A stretch of 64,000 bases of DNA from Halostreptopolyspora alba (GTDB taxonomy: Bacteria > Actinomycetota > Actinomycetes > Streptosporangiales > Streptosporangiaceae). The notes beneath the pieces were generated by a model. It was not told where the DNA came from. It did not search any database and worked only from the letters and a program-made list of their open reading frames with translations. The translations under genes were made by a program, and so were the position numbers. Numbering within the stretch: position 1 is the stretch's first letter; each line of letters opens with the position of its first letter. The stretch spans positions 62,001 through 126,000 of the forward strand of contig RJMB01000004.1 in NCBI GenBank assembly GCA_003725585.1, given 5' to 3'. Of the stretch, positions 1-8,416 are shown piece after piece.

Positions 1-76
1 CGCGCCGGTCCCGGGTGTCTGGCTGTGTTGGTCCCAGGGGGCCGGGCACCGCGCTGTGGGGGCACCCCAGCGGTCC

Positions 77-847
77 TCACGGGTCGCGCCGGCTGATCGC
101 CACGGCGGCGGCGCCGAGCGCGGTGGCCGCGTAGCCGGCCAGCACGGTGAGCGCCACAAGAGGGGGCAGGACGGGATCGGTGGATCCCGCGACCTGGGCG
201 GAGAGCTGGGCCGGGAGCACGGCACCGATCCGCTCGTTCCACGGGTCGGGGAGAAAACCCGCGATGGTGGGGAGTACGAAGACCAGCACCGCGAGCGTGA
301 CGAGCGTGCCCGCGGTGGAACGAAGGACGGCCCCCACCCCCATCCCCACGAGGGCGACCACCGCCACCGACAGCCCCATGGCGAGCAGTGGCCCGACCGC
401 CTCCGCCACGGGGTCCGCGTACGCGTCGAAGGGCCGGTCCCCGACGATCCACCGCCCCGTGAGGTGCATGGCGGTCACCCCCGCCAGCCCCGTCACGAAC
501 GTGGCACCCCCGACGGCGCCGACCTTGGCGGTCAGGACCGTGCCGCGCCGGGGCACGGCGGCGAAGGTCGAACGGATCATCCCCGTGCCGTACTCCGAGG
601 TGAACGCCAACACCCCCAACACCCCCACGCAGAACTGCGTGAACGGGAACGTGATCCGTTCCATCGGCCGCGCTGTCTCCCACCGGAGCCGGCCCTCGGC
701 TGTGGTCGCGTTCTCCCAGGCGTTGACCCCGTTCCACGTGGCCAGGGCGGTGACGAGCACGACCACCCCGACCACGGCGACGGTCACCCAGGTCGACCGG
801 ACCGAGCGAAGCTTGAGCCACTCCGCCGCCAGCGCCGCGGCCATCAC
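77..847 (-). CDS. ABC-2 type transporter permease
   Basis: Membrane subunit of an ABC exporter, 256 aa. About six hydrophobic segments are visible: one at residues 18-38, a group in the middle around residues 90-130 and 145-195, and one near the C-terminus (228-250). The N-terminus (AAEWLKLRSVRSTW) is typical of actinobacterial ABC-2 permeases that pair with a separate ATPase. The start is GTG at 847 or the adjacent ATG at 844. The GTG overlaps the stop of the upstream ATPase gene by 4 bp, so the two are translationally coupled. Substrate unknown. Family knowledge suggests export of an antimicrobial, peptide or lipid, probably under the two-component system at 4.5-6.4 kb. Confidence 0.85.
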   Translation of the reverse strand: MMAAALAAEWLKLRSVRSTWVTVAVVGVVVLVTALATWNGVNAWENATTAEGRLRWETARPMERITFPFTQFCVGVLGVLAFTSEYGTGMIRSTFAAVPRRGTVLTAKVGAVGGATFVTGLAGVTAMHLTGRWIVGDRPFDAYADPVAEAVGPLLAMGLSVAVVALVGMGVGAVLRSTAGTLVTLAVLVFVLPTIAGFLPDPWNERIGAVLPAQLSAQVAGSTDPVLPPLVALTVLAGYAATALGAAAVAISRRDP

Positions 848-1764
848 GTGACCCCTTGTGCCCCGGGGCCCGCCGCGTAGTCCACGCTCGTGGAGGTCAG
901 CTCCATGTAGGCGTCCTCCAGTGACGCGCCACGCGGGGTCGCCTCGTGGATCGGCAGCCCGTTCCGCGCGGCCAGGTCACCGATCTCGCTCGCGTCCTTA
1001 CCGGTGACCGTGAGGCTCCCGTCGGCCTCCCGGGTCACCGTGGCACCACCGGCGTCGAGCACCGTGGCCAGCTCGTCGGAGCGTGGCGAGCGCACCACCA
1101 CCCCCTGCTGGAAGCGGGCGGCGAGGTCGTGCAGCGTGGTGTCGGCGATGAGCCGGCCACGCCCGATGATCACGAGGTGGTCGGCGGTCAGCGCCATCTC
1201 GCTCATCAGGTGGCTGGAGAGCAGGACGGTTCGCCCCTCGGCGGCGAGGGAGCGCATCAACTCCCGGATCCACCGGACACCGTCGGGGTCCAGCCCGTTC
1301 ACCGGCTCGTCGAAGAGGAGCACCGCGGGGTCGCCGAGCAGCGCCGCGGCGACCCCCAGCCGCTGGCGCATCCCCAGGGAGAACCCGCGAACCCGGGAGC
1401 GGGCCACCCCGGCGAGCCCGACCTGCTCCAGGACGCTGGCCACCCGGCGCGCGCCTATGCCGTTCGTGCGCGCCAGCCACCGCAGGTGGTTCAGCGCGCT
1501 GCGCCCTCCGTCGACCGCGCCCGCGTCCAGCAGGGCACCCACGTGTACCAGGGGACGGCGCAGGTCGGCGTACCGGTACCCGTTGATCAGCGCCGCGCCC
1601 GAGGTGGGGCGGTCCAGCCCGAGCAGCACCCGCATCGTGGTCGACTTGCCCGCCCCGTTGGGTCCGAGGAACCCGGTCACCCGCCCGGGACGGACGTCGA
1701 ACGTCAGCCCGTCGACCGCGACGGTACGCCCGTAGCGCTTGGTCAGTTCGCGTACTTCGATCAT
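844..1764 (-). CDS. ABC transporter ATP-binding protein (exporter type)
   Basis: ATPase of the exporter, 306 aa. Walker A is GPNGAGKST (about residues 34-42), the signature is in FSLGMRQRLGVAAALL, and Walker B is in AVLLFDEPVNGLDP followed by the H-loop LLSSHL. The C-terminal 80 residues form the accessory domain common in DrrA/BcrA-like ATPases. ATG at 1764 starts the operon. The next gene upstream lies beyond the repeat-bearing intergenic region at 1831-1926. The palindrome at 1868-1883 sits about 105 bp upstream and is a plausible operator. Substrate not predictable. Confidence 0.9.
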   Translation of the reverse strand: MIEVRELTKRYGRTVAVDGLTFDVRPGRVTGFLGPNGAGKSTTMRVLLGLDRPTSGAALINGYRYADLRRPLVHVGALLDAGAVDGGRSALNHLRWLARTNGIGARRVASVLEQVGLAGVARSRVRGFSLGMRQRLGVAAALLGDPAVLLFDEPVNGLDPDGVRWIRELMRSLAAEGRTVLLSSHLMSEMALTADHLVIIGRGRLIADTTLHDLAARFQQGVVVRSPRSDELATVLDAGGATVTREADGSLTVTGKDASEIGDLAARNGLPIHEATPRGASLEDAYMELTSTSVDYAAGPGAQGVT

Positions 1765-1830
1765 GCCCGAGACGCTCTCGCGCCCACCGGCTCCGACACA
1801 TCGGGCCAGCGGCCCAACTCCGGGATCCCC

Positions 1831-1926
1831 CCACGGGCGGGCGCCGGGACGACGGCGGAGGTCCTTCTCATACCCCGGTATGACCGCCCCCGGCCGGAGG
1901 CCGAGGTACGGACGCGCCCGTTACCG
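1831..1926. repeat. 96-bp direct repeat, left copy
   Basis: This stretch matches 4409-4504 in the same orientation at 94 of 96 positions (differences G/C at about position 18 of the repeat and T/C at about position 31). Weaker similarity (CCAACTCC and a C-rich stretch) continues about 20 bp further left in both copies. The copies bound the AAA-DUF4276 island exactly. The copy contains the palindrome TCATACC-CC-GGTATGA. It lies in the promoter region of the exporter operon. It does not look like a transposon target duplication because it is far too long and no terminal inverted repeats were seen. Confidence 0.95.
1868..1883. promoter_or_regulatory. Palindromic operator candidate, copy 1
   Basis: TCATACC-CC-GGTATGA is a perfect inverted repeat with 7-bp arms and a 2-bp centre, a shape typical of sites for NarL/LiaR/DesR-type response regulators. 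It sits upstream of the exporter operon (minus strand). The identical 16-mer lies just upstream of the sensor kinase gene at 4446-4461. The response regulator encoded at 5669-6352 is the obvious candidate binder; this is inference. Confidence 0.5.
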
Positions 1927-2466
1927 AACGCTTGACCGACACACGTCCAGCGACGGTTCCGTAAGTCAGATCCGCGTGGAGGTATACGAGCACAGCCACT
2001 GCTCCCACGTCCGAGATTCGCAGAACAGGGACGCCGTACGCCTTACGTCCACGTCTGACGAGTGGGCGGCCATTCGCCGCCGGTCTCCAAAGAGGAAGAC
2101 TCTGATAACTCGTCTTACTAGGCGAGTCCTCCGTAGCACGTCGGGACACGCCCAGCGATTCACAGCTAGCGTGTCAGGTGTGGAAGGATCGAGAGCGTGT
2201 TGCACTATCGGACCGCGAGAGAGTTTCACGGGCCGGAACCGTCACGATTCCTGAAGCCCCGCCCGCCGGCGCATTCTTCACCGGCGCTGTCTAGGGGCCA
2301 GGGTGGTGTCGCCCGCTCGGGAGTGGGTCATGCGACCCAGTTCGGTGCCGCAGCCCCTACAGTTCGGCCCGGCAACGGAGCGGTTCGGCGGCGAGGTGGC
2401 CATCGAAACCGCGCACAACGCAACAAGGCTATCTGGACACCGGCGATCGTATAGGGGTACAGACGC
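1927..2466. other. Left non-coding part of the inserted island
   Basis: A 540-bp stretch with no convincing gene, less GC-rich than the flanks. Several short frames exist on both strands, but none shows codon bias or a recognisable family. A small hairpin is present at 2324-2339 (stem TGGGTC/GACCCA, loop ATGC). The 3' end carries the probable ribosome binding site of the ATPase gene: AGGGG at 2453-2457, 9 bp before the ATG at 2467. No integrase or transposase remnant was found. Confidence 0.6.
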
Positions 2467-3684
2467 ATGAGGCGGGCGCCACAGATCACCCGAGTCCAGG
2501 TGAAGAACTATCGGGTCCTTCGTGACCTCGACCTGAGAGAACTTCGGTCATTCATGGTACTCGTGGGACCGAACGGCAGCGGAAAGTCCACCCTGTTCGA
2601 CGTCTTCGCGTTTCTCGGAGACTGTTTCACCGAGGGGATTCGTCGAGCGTGTGACAAGCGTGGTGGACTGGATGAGATACGCTCTCGCGGTTCCAGTGGA
2701 CCGGTGACGATCGCGATCACCTATGAGAGTGAGGTCCGGATCGGGGGGAAGCCGAAACGCCGCAAACTCTCGTACAGTATTGACCTGGTCGAGAGCGAAT
2801 CAGGTCGCCCGGTTGTTGCCCGCGAACTACTGAGATGGAGTATCACTCCAGGTCCAGGCCGCCCGAGGCACATCATCGACTTCGCAAAGGGTAAGGGAAA
2901 GGTCGCCGACGAGGAGTCGGGACATTCCTCCGAGGAGGAACTGTCCGGACCGGACGTCCTGGCCGTGAGCGCCTTGGGACAGCTCAGGACGCATCCCCGC
3001 GTGATGGCCCTGAAGGAGTTCGTGTCCGGCTGGTACATGTCCTACCTCACCATTGATGACGAACGGACGACTCCGGTCGCTGGTCCGCAGGAACGGCTCA
3101 GTAGGTCGGGGGACAATCTAAGCAATGTCTTGCAGTATCTCAAGGAAACCCATCCGAGAAGGCTGAACACCATCATCGATCGGCTACGCGAGGCGGTTCC
3201 CGCCCTGGGAGATGTCACCTACGAGGAGTCTCCGGACGGTCGACTCATCCTCATGCTGCGGGACCAGCCGTTCGAACGACCGGTACTAGCCCGCTACGCC
3301 TCCGACGGGACCCTCAAGATGCTCTCCTACCTTGTGGTCCTTTCCGATCCCGACCCCGCCCCGTTCATCGGGATCGAGGAACCGGAGAATTTCCTCTACC
3401 CCCAGCTGCTCGCCGATCTGGCCAACTGGTGCCGCGATGCGGCACGTAACTCCCAAGTCCTGGTAACCACCCACTCCACCGAATTCGTTGACGCGTGCTA
3501 TCCGACAGAGGTGGTGGCGCTCTACCGGGACGAAGACGGATACACCCGGGCCATACGACCGGAAACGCTGGATACCGTTGACACGATGATGCGCACGGGC
3601 GGAAAGCTCGGCTGGCTGTGGGACGCCGGATACTTCGACAAGCTTCCCACTCCGCGCATCGCGCCACTCGACCAGGACTCGTAG
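2467..3684 (+). CDS. AAA family ATPase (AAA_21/OLD-like)
   Basis: 405 aa. The N-terminus ITRVQVKNYRVLRDLDL is followed by Walker A GPNGSGKST (residues 34-42). There is a signature-like SDGTLKML (279 onward), Walker B FIGIEEPENF (300-309) and a switch histidine in TTHSTEF (H336). This is the OLD/RloA/AriA-like SMC-ABC ATPase architecture without a fused Toprim domain. It is followed 3 bp later by a DUF4276 gene, a common pairing. Codon use is less GC-rich than in neighbouring genes, which suggests transfer. By analogy with PARIS, OLD and Gabija systems it probably forms the sensor or scaffold ATPase of a defence module. That role is inferred, not shown. Confidence 0.85.
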   Translation: MRRAPQITRVQVKNYRVLRDLDLRELRSFMVLVGPNGSGKSTLFDVFAFLGDCFTEGIRRACDKRGGLDEIRSRGSSGPVTIAITYESEVRIGGKPKRRKLSYSIDLVESESGRPVVARELLRWSITPGPGRPRHIIDFAKGKGKVADEESGHSSEEELSGPDVLAVSALGQLRTHPRVMALKEFVSGWYMSYLTIDDERTTPVAGPQERLSRSGDNLSNVLQYLKETHPRRLNTIIDRLREAVPALGDVTYEESPDGRLILMLRDQPFERPVLARYASDGTLKMLSYLVVLSDPDPAPFIGIEEPENFLYPQLLADLANWCRDAARNSQVLVTTHSTEFVDACYPTEVVALYRDEDGYTRAIRPETLDTVDTMMRTGGKLGWLWDAGYFDKLPTPRIAPLDQDS

Positions 3685-3687
3685 CGC

Positions 3688-4341
3688 ATGAAATCGAAGA
3701 CCCGCAGAGGCGGGAAATCCGAAATCCAACTTGAGGTACTGGTGGAGGAGGACTCCGCCCACCGCCTGCTGTCCTCCACGTTGGGCAACTGGATTCCCGG
3801 GAATCCCAACGTCCGTTTCGGTGTACGCAAGTTCAGAGGAAAGCCCGACCTGCTAGAAAAGCTCCCTCGACTGCTTTCCGGTTACGCGGAGCAGCGCAGG
3901 AAAGGTGCGGACGTACGGGTCGTTGTACTGGTTGATCAAGACGAGGACAACTGCGCAGAACTGAAAGAGAAAATGGAGTGCCGAGCCCGGGAATCCGGGC
4001 TCAACACACCTTCTCAAGCTGGGAACGAGGGCTACTCCGTGGTCAATCGGATCGCGGTCCGCGAGTTGGAGAACTGGTATTTCGGTGACTGGAAGGCCGT
4101 TCAGTCTGCTTTCCCCAAGGTCAAGGAAACATCACCGGAACCGTACAGGAGCAATGCGGACGCTACTACCAAGAAAACCTCTGACGCGTTCGGGAGAATA
4201 CTCAGGAGCAAGGGTATCCGCAACCAGAGCAAGCCCGACTGGGCCGCCAGGATCGCTCCGAACCTGGAACCGGAACGAAACCGCTCGGCCAGTTTCAAGG
4301 CGTTCCTACAAGGTGTCCGTGACCTGGTAAACCATCGCTAG
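3688..4341 (+). CDS. DUF4276 family protein (Toprim-like)
   Basis: 217 aa. Motifs in order: an early acidic strand VLVEEDSAHRLL (E20/E21), a hydrophobic strand followed by an acidic cluster VVVLVDQDEDNC (D83, D85, D87), and RELENWYFGD (E126, E128). The order E...DxD resembles a Toprim-type metal site, and VLVDxD plus ELExW are hallmarks of DUF4276. The gene starts 3 bp after the ATPase stop, so it is coupled. Known AAA-plus-Toprim-like pairs include PARIS (AriA/AriB) and RloA/RloB-like loci. A nuclease or effector role is plausible but untested. The family call is by eye. Confidence 0.75.
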   Translation: MKSKTRRGGKSEIQLEVLVEEDSAHRLLSSTLGNWIPGNPNVRFGVRKFRGKPDLLEKLPRLLSGYAEQRRKGADVRVVVLVDQDEDNCAELKEKMECRARESGLNTPSQAGNEGYSVVNRIAVRELENWYFGDWKAVQSAFPKVKETSPEPYRSNADATTKKTSDAFGRILRSKGIRNQSKPDWAARIAPNLEPERNRSASFKAFLQGVRDLVNHR

Positions 4342-4408
4342 CGCAACGTCCCCGTAGGACGAGGCTGGCGTGCCGGTCACCTGTCGGACCAACTCCCACA
4401 CCCCGTTT

Positions 4409-4504
4409 CCACGGGCGGGCGCCGGCACGACGGCGGAGGCCCTTCTCATACCCCGGTATGACCGCCCCCGGCCGGAGGCCGAGGTACGGACGCGCCCGTT
4501 ACCG
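4409..4504. repeat. 96-bp direct repeat, right copy
   Basis: Right copy of the repeat at 1831-1926 (94/96 identical, same orientation). It ends 7 bp before the likely GTG start of the sensor kinase gene at 4512. Removing one copy plus the intervening 2.48 kb would leave a divergent intergenic region of about 170 bp between exporter and two-component genes, which is a normal arrangement. Confidence 0.95.
4446..4461. promoter_or_regulatory. Palindromic operator candidate, copy 2
   Basis: Same 16-mer, TCATACC-CC-GGTATGA, as at 1868-1883. It ends about 50 bp before the kinase start at 4512, where an autoregulatory site for the downstream response regulator would be expected. An in-frame ATG (4458) lies inside this palindrome and is therefore unlikely to be the start codon of the kinase. 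Confidence 0.5.
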
Positions 4505-4511
4505 TCGACAC

Positions 4512-5672
4512 GTGGACATCGCAGAGACCGCGGGCTCCCGCCTCCTGCCGTTCCGGCGTCTGGGCCGACGCGAACTGGTCATCCTCGACGGGCTGACGGC
4601 ACTCGGTTACCTCCTGGTGCTCGTCGCGGTCAGGACTCCCCCGGACGTCCCGACGTGGGCGCTGGTGCTGACCGCGCCCGTCACCGCCGCCCCGATCGCC
4701 GTACGCCGGCTGTGGCCAGTGCCCGCCTTCGGCGTGGCCCTCACGGGGGCGACCCTCTCGACCTCCTTGGGCATGGGGCTCTGGGAGGTCGTCGCCGTGG
4801 CCCTCACGCTCTACCAGGTGGCGGTGACGCTGCCCAGAAGGTCGTGGGAGCCCACGCTCACCATCGGGGCGCTCAGCGTGGGCGGTGGCGTCGTGGCCAG
4901 CGTCACCGGTGGTCCGGCGTGCTGCGGCGTTCCCACCAGTACGGCGCTGGTGGCGGTGCCCGTCCTGGGCGGGACGTGGACACTGGGACGCGTGGTCCGG
5001 GAGCGTCGGGCCGCCGCCGCGCGTTCGGCCACCCAGCTCGCCGACTGGGCCGTGGCCGAGGAACGGCTCCGGATCGCCCGCGAGCTGCACGACTCCGTGG
5101 CACACAGCATGAGCCTGATCGCCGTGAAGGCGGGCATCGCCAATCACCTCGCCCACGAACGCCCCCAGGAGGCGCGGGACGCGCTGCGGGTCATCGAGAA
5201 CACCAGCCGCGACACCCTCACCGAGATGCGCCGGATGCTGGGGGTGCTGCGCTCGGAGGAGCCGGACACCCGAACCGACCTGGAAGGGATCGTGGAGCAC
5301 GCGGCGATGGCGGGAGTGGGGGTCGACATGGTCGTGCGGGGGACCGGGGAGCTGCCCGACGGGGTAGCATCAGCGGTCCATCGGATCGTACGGGAGGCGG
5401 TGACGAACGTGGTCAAGCACGCCGCACCCGCGCGGTGCCGGGTACGGGTCGCCGCCGGCGGCGGTCAGGTCCATGTCGAGGTACGCGACGACGGTCCCGG
5501 CACCCGTGTCCTCCCGGACACGGGCGAGGGCACCGGCCACGGGCTGCTCGGTATGCGGGAACGGGCCGCCATGCACGGCGGGACGCTCACCGCCGGAGCA
5601 CTGCCCGGGGGCGGGTTCCGGGTTTTCGCCCGAATCCCCTACGAGCCCACCCCGTCCCGGGAGGCCACGTGA
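4512..5672 (+). CDS. Sensor histidine kinase, HisKA_3 (NarL/LiaS type)
   Basis: 386 aa from GTG 4512. An upstream in-frame ATG at 4458 lies inside the repeat and palindrome and adds an Arg-rich peptide, so I prefer 4512, although its ribosome binding site is weak. The N-terminal half has four to five membrane segments. The phosphoacceptor H-box is ELHDSVAHSM (His193). The ATPase domain shows EAVTNVVKHA, RDDGPG and a GLLGMRERAAMHGG tail. The stop overlaps the regulator GTG by 4 bp (GTGA). Together with the exporter at 77-1764 it likely forms a stress or peptide-sensing detoxification module. Confidence 0.9.
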   Translation: MDIAETAGSRLLPFRRLGRRELVILDGLTALGYLLVLVAVRTPPDVPTWALVLTAPVTAAPIAVRRLWPVPAFGVALTGATLSTSLGMGLWEVVAVALTLYQVAVTLPRRSWEPTLTIGALSVGGGVVASVTGGPACCGVPTSTALVAVPVLGGTWTLGRVVRERRAAAARSATQLADWAVAEERLRIARELHDSVAHSMSLIAVKAGIANHLAHERPQEARDALRVIENTSRDTLTEMRRMLGVLRSEEPDTRTDLEGIVEHAAMAGVGVDMVVRGTGELPDGVASAVHRIVREAVTNVVKHAAPARCRVRVAAGGGQVHVEVRDDGPGTRVLPDTGEGTGHGLLGMRERAAMHGGTLTAGALPGGGFRVFARIPYEPTPSREAT

Positions 5673-6352
5673 GCGAGCCCGTCCGCGTGCTCGTGGTCGA
5701 CGACGAGGCACTGCTGCGCGGTAGCTTCCGGGTGCTGGTCGAGAGCGCGCCCGACCTCACCGTCGTCGGTGAGGCCGAGACCGGCGAGCCGGCGGTGCGG
5801 ATGGCCCGGCACACACCCACCGATGTGGTCCTGATGGATGTTCGCATGCCCGGTATGGACGGGATCGAGGCCACCCGCCGGATCTGTGCCGCCCCGGAGA
5901 TCCCCGGAACCCGGGTACTCATCCTGACCACGTTCGACCTCGACTCCTACGTCTACGCGGCACTGCGCGCGGGTGCCAGCGGGTTCCTGCTCAAGGACAC
6001 CCCACCGGCCGACCTACTGTCCGCCATCCGCGTGGTGGCCGGCGGGGACGCGCTCCTCTCCCCCAGCGTGACCCGGCGTCTCATAGCGGAGTTCGCCCGG
6101 CTTCCCGAGTCGATGGGACCTCCCCCGGAGAACGGGCTGGAGGGGCTCACCGACCGGGAGCGCGAGGTGCTCACGCTGGTGGCTCGCGGGCTGTCCAACC
6201 CCGAGATCACCGAACACCTGTGCCTGAGCATGGCCACGGTGAAGACGCACGTGGGACGGCTGCTGGACAAGTTGGCGGCGCGGGACCGCGCCCAGCTGGT
6301 CATCGCCGCCTACGAGAGCGGGCTGGTCGTCCCCGCGCCGCGTACCCGGTGA
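5669..6352 (+). CDS. Response regulator, NarL/LuxR family
   Basis: 227 aa. The receiver domain begins VRVLVVDDE, with phosphoacceptor Asp57 in VLMDVRMPG, the conserved T in LILTTF and K in FLLKDTPP. The C-terminal HTH is LTDREREVLTLVARGLSN...TVKTHVGRLLDKL. The GTG start overlaps the kinase stop by 4 bp. It probably binds the duplicated palindrome at 1868-1883 and 4446-4461 and so controls both the exporter operon and itself (inference from position). Confidence 0.92.
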   Translation: MSEPVRVLVVDDEALLRGSFRVLVESAPDLTVVGEAETGEPAVRMARHTPTDVVLMDVRMPGMDGIEATRRICAAPEIPGTRVLILTTFDLDSYVYAALRAGASGFLLKDTPPADLLSAIRVVAGGDALLSPSVTRRLIAEFARLPESMGPPPENGLEGLTDREREVLTLVARGLSNPEITEHLCLSMATVKTHVGRLLDKLAARDRAQLVIAAYESGLVVPAPRTR

Positions 6353-6478
6353 GCCACGAGAGGAACCGGCGGTGACCACGAGAGCCCTCGCTCCTGGTGG
6401 CCGCGACGTGTCCGCGCCCGGCCACTGCCCACCTTCTTCCGCGCAACTTCGCGCGTGTTCTGGGTAGCCGTCGCGTGT

Positions 6479-6515
6479 GAGGGGCGCCGACCGCGTCAGT
6501 GCGCGGTGGCCCCTC
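6479..6515 (+). other. Hairpin in the rtcB leader
   Basis: An outer stem GAGGGGC/GCCCCTC, a small asymmetric internal loop, an inner stem ACCGCG/CGCGGT and a hexaloop TCAGTG. It ends 30 bp before the rtcB ATG. It could terminate the upstream two-component transcript or act as a leader structure. There is no U-run, so the assignment is open. Confidence 0.4.
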
Positions 6516-6545
6516 CGCGCCCACACTCGGCGGAAGGGGACGGCC

Positions 6546-7964
6546 ATGAAGCTGACCGAGGAGACCCCGTACCGCTTCCGGGTCGAGCGGCACGGCGACA
6601 TGCGGGTGCCCGGGATCGTGTTCGCGTCACGGGCGCTCCTGCCGTCCGGTGAGACCGAAAAGCCGCTGGAACAGGTGGCCAACGTCGCGACACTACCCGG
6701 GATCACCGGCGCCTCGTACGCCATGCCCGACATGCACTGGGGGTACGGGTTCCCGATCGGCGGGGTCGCGGCCACCGACGTGCGCCGCGGCGGGGTGGTG
6801 TCCCCAGGCGGGGTCGGGTTCGACATCTCCTGTGGCGTGCGGCTGCTCACCGCCGATCTCACGAGCGGGGCGCTGTCGCCGGTGATGGAGCGGCTCATGG
6901 ACGGGCTCAACCGGGCGGTGCCGCACGGCCCGGGCCGCGGCGCGGTGTGGAAGCTCTCGGGACCGGGGGAAATGACGGCGATCCTGCGCGAGGGGTCGCG
7001 GTACGCGGTCGAGCGGGGCTACGGCACCGACAACGACCTCGAACGTTGCGAGGACCACGGCGCCGTCGGCGACGCCGTTCCGGAGGGGGTCAGCGAGCGC
7101 GCCGTGAGGCGAGGGCTCGGCCAGGTGGGCAGCCTGGGGTCCGGAAACCACTTCCTCGAGGTGCAGGTTGTCACCGAGGTCCACGACACAAAGGCCGCCG
7201 AGGCGTTCGGGTTGCGCGCGGACCAGGTGTGCGTGATGATCCACTGTGGCTCGCGCGGGCTCGGCCACCAGACCTGCACCGACCACGTGCGCACCATAGA
7301 CAGACGCATGTCGCGCCACGAGCTGCGCGTCCCCGACCGGCAGCTCGCCTGCGCCCCGGTGGACTCACCGGAGGGCCGCGCCTACCTCGGCGCGATGGCG
7401 GCGGCGGCCAACTACAGCCGCGCCAACCGGCAGCTGCTACAGGCCGCGGCGTCGCGGGTGTTCGCCGACACCACCGGGCGGCCCTTGGAGCTGGTCTACG
7501 ACATCTCGCACAACCTCGCGAAGCTCGAGACGCACGAGGTCGACGGGGAACGTCGCGAACTCTGTGTGCACCGTAAAGGCGCAACGCGGGCACTCCCGCC
7601 CGGTCACCCCGACCTGCCGTCCGGTCTGGCCGGGGCCGGCCAGCCGGTGCTGGTTCCGGGGTCGATGGGGACCTCGTCCTATGTCCTGACCGGGGTACCG
7701 GGTGGTGCGGCGTTCCACTCGACCTGCCACGGGGCCGGGCGGCAGCAGAGCCGCCACCAGGCGGCCCGCGCCACGCGCGTCGGCGAGCTCCGGGCTGAGC
7801 TGCGCGAGCGGGGGGTGGTCGTGCGGGGCGCGTCGGCGCGCGGCCTGGCCGAGGAGGCACCCGCGGCCTACAAGGACGTCTCTACCGTGGTCGAGGCCGC
7901 CGAGGGCGGGGGCCTGTGCCGGAAGGTGGCTCGGTTGGTGCCGGTGGGGGTGGTCAAGGGGTGA
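6546..7964 (+). CDS. rtcB: RNA-splicing ligase RtcB
   Basis: 472 aa, the usual length for bacterial RtcB. It joins 2',3'-cyclic phosphate or 3'-phosphate RNA ends to 5'-OH ends using GTP and Mn2+. Visible motifs: [34 protein letters not shown], the nucleophile region VHRKGATRA (His342, guanylylated), [13 protein letters not shown] and [11 protein letters not shown] chose the ATG at 6546, preceded by GGAAGGGGA, over an in-frame ATG or GTG further upstream at 6477. The stop overlaps the archease start by 4 bp. Likely role: RNA repair, since bacterial tRNAs do not need this ligase for splicing. Confidence 0.96.
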   Translation: MKLTEETPYRFRVERHGDMRVPGIVFASRALLPSGETEKPLEQVANVATLPGITGASYAMPDMHWGYGFPIGGVAATDVRRGGVVSPGGVGFDISCGVRLLTADLTSGALSPVMERLMDGLNRAVPHGPGRGAVWKLSGPGEMTAILREGSRYAVERGYGTDNDLERCEDHGAVGDAVPEGVSERAVRRGLGQVGSLGSGNHFLEVQVVTEVHDTKAAEAFGLRADQVCVMIHCGSRGLGHQTCTDHVRTIDRRMSRHELRVPDRQLACAPVDSPEGRAYLGAMAAAANYSRANRQLLQAAASRVFADTTGRPLELVYDISHNLAKLETHEVDGERRELCVHRKGATRALPPGHPDLPSGLAGAGQPVLVPGSMGTSSYVLTGVPGGAAFHSTCHGAGRQQSRHQAARATRVGELRAELRERGVVVRGASARGLAEEAPAAYKDVSTVVEAAEGGGLCRKVARLVPVGVVKG

Positions 7965-8383
7965 CCGTCGAGTCGGGCCACCGCGCCCTGCCACACACTT
8001 CGGACATCCGTATCGAGGCGTGGGCTCCCACACGGGAGGAGTGCCTGGCCGAAGCGGTGCGAGGGTTGGTGGCGAGCTTCGCCGCCCCGCCACCGGCCGC
8101 ACCGTCCGACGTCTACTGGACCGTCCCGGTCAGCGGCGAGACGGACGAGGACACGCTCGTCTCGGTGTTGGACGAGGTCATCTACGTCCTGGAGACCGAG
8201 GGCGGGATTCCGGCACGCGTCGAGACGGCGCACGGCGGTAACGGCCCGCTGCTCCGGTTCCACCTCGCCCCTCTCCACGAGGCCACGCTGACCGGTGCCG
8301 CGCCCAAAGCCGTGACCCTGCACGAACTCCGGTTCGGTCCGGGCGCGCGCGGCTGGTCGTGCGAGGTCACCGTGGACGTTTGA
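7961..8383 (+). CDS. Archease, RtcB cofactor
   Basis: 140 aa from GTG 7961, which overlaps the rtcB stop (GTGA). The family pattern is clear. There is an N-terminal [16 protein letters not shown] (the usual form is HTADVxIxAxGxTxEE) and a C-terminal [20 protein letters not shown], matching the archease KGxT/H...v...gW.a.V pattern. Archease speeds RtcB guanylylation and turnover and widens its NTP use. Coupled translation with rtcB supports a dedicated two-gene RNA-repair unit. Confidence 0.9.
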   Translation: MTVESGHRALPHTSDIRIEAWAPTREECLAEAVRGLVASFAAPPPAAPSDVYWTVPVSGETDEDTLVSVLDEVIYVLETEGGIPARVETAHGGNGPLLRFHLAPLHEATLTGAAPKAVTLHELRFGPGARGWSCEVTVDV

Positions 8384-8416
8384 CCTCTGGGGCCGTGACG
8401 GAGGCGGCGGGTGGGC

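Noticed and set aside
946..1935. A long plus-strand frame over the ABC ATPase and the repeat
   Set aside because: Antisense shadow of the ATPase; Pro/Arg/His-rich with no motif. It merely crosses the repeat.
1927..2466. A tRNA or attB/attP site in the left part of the island
   Set aside because: I looked for a cloverleaf and a tRNA 3' end and found none; only a 6-bp stem hairpin is present.
1831..4504. The 96-bp repeats as transposon ends or target-site duplications
   Set aside because: Far too long for a target duplication, in direct orientation, without terminal inverted repeats or a transposase gene.
4370..4511. Upstream extension of the kinase or regulator frames through the repeat
   Set aside because: The encoded peptide is Arg/Pro-rich, occurs also in the left repeat copy where no kinase follows, and the candidate ATG at 4458 lies within the palindrome.
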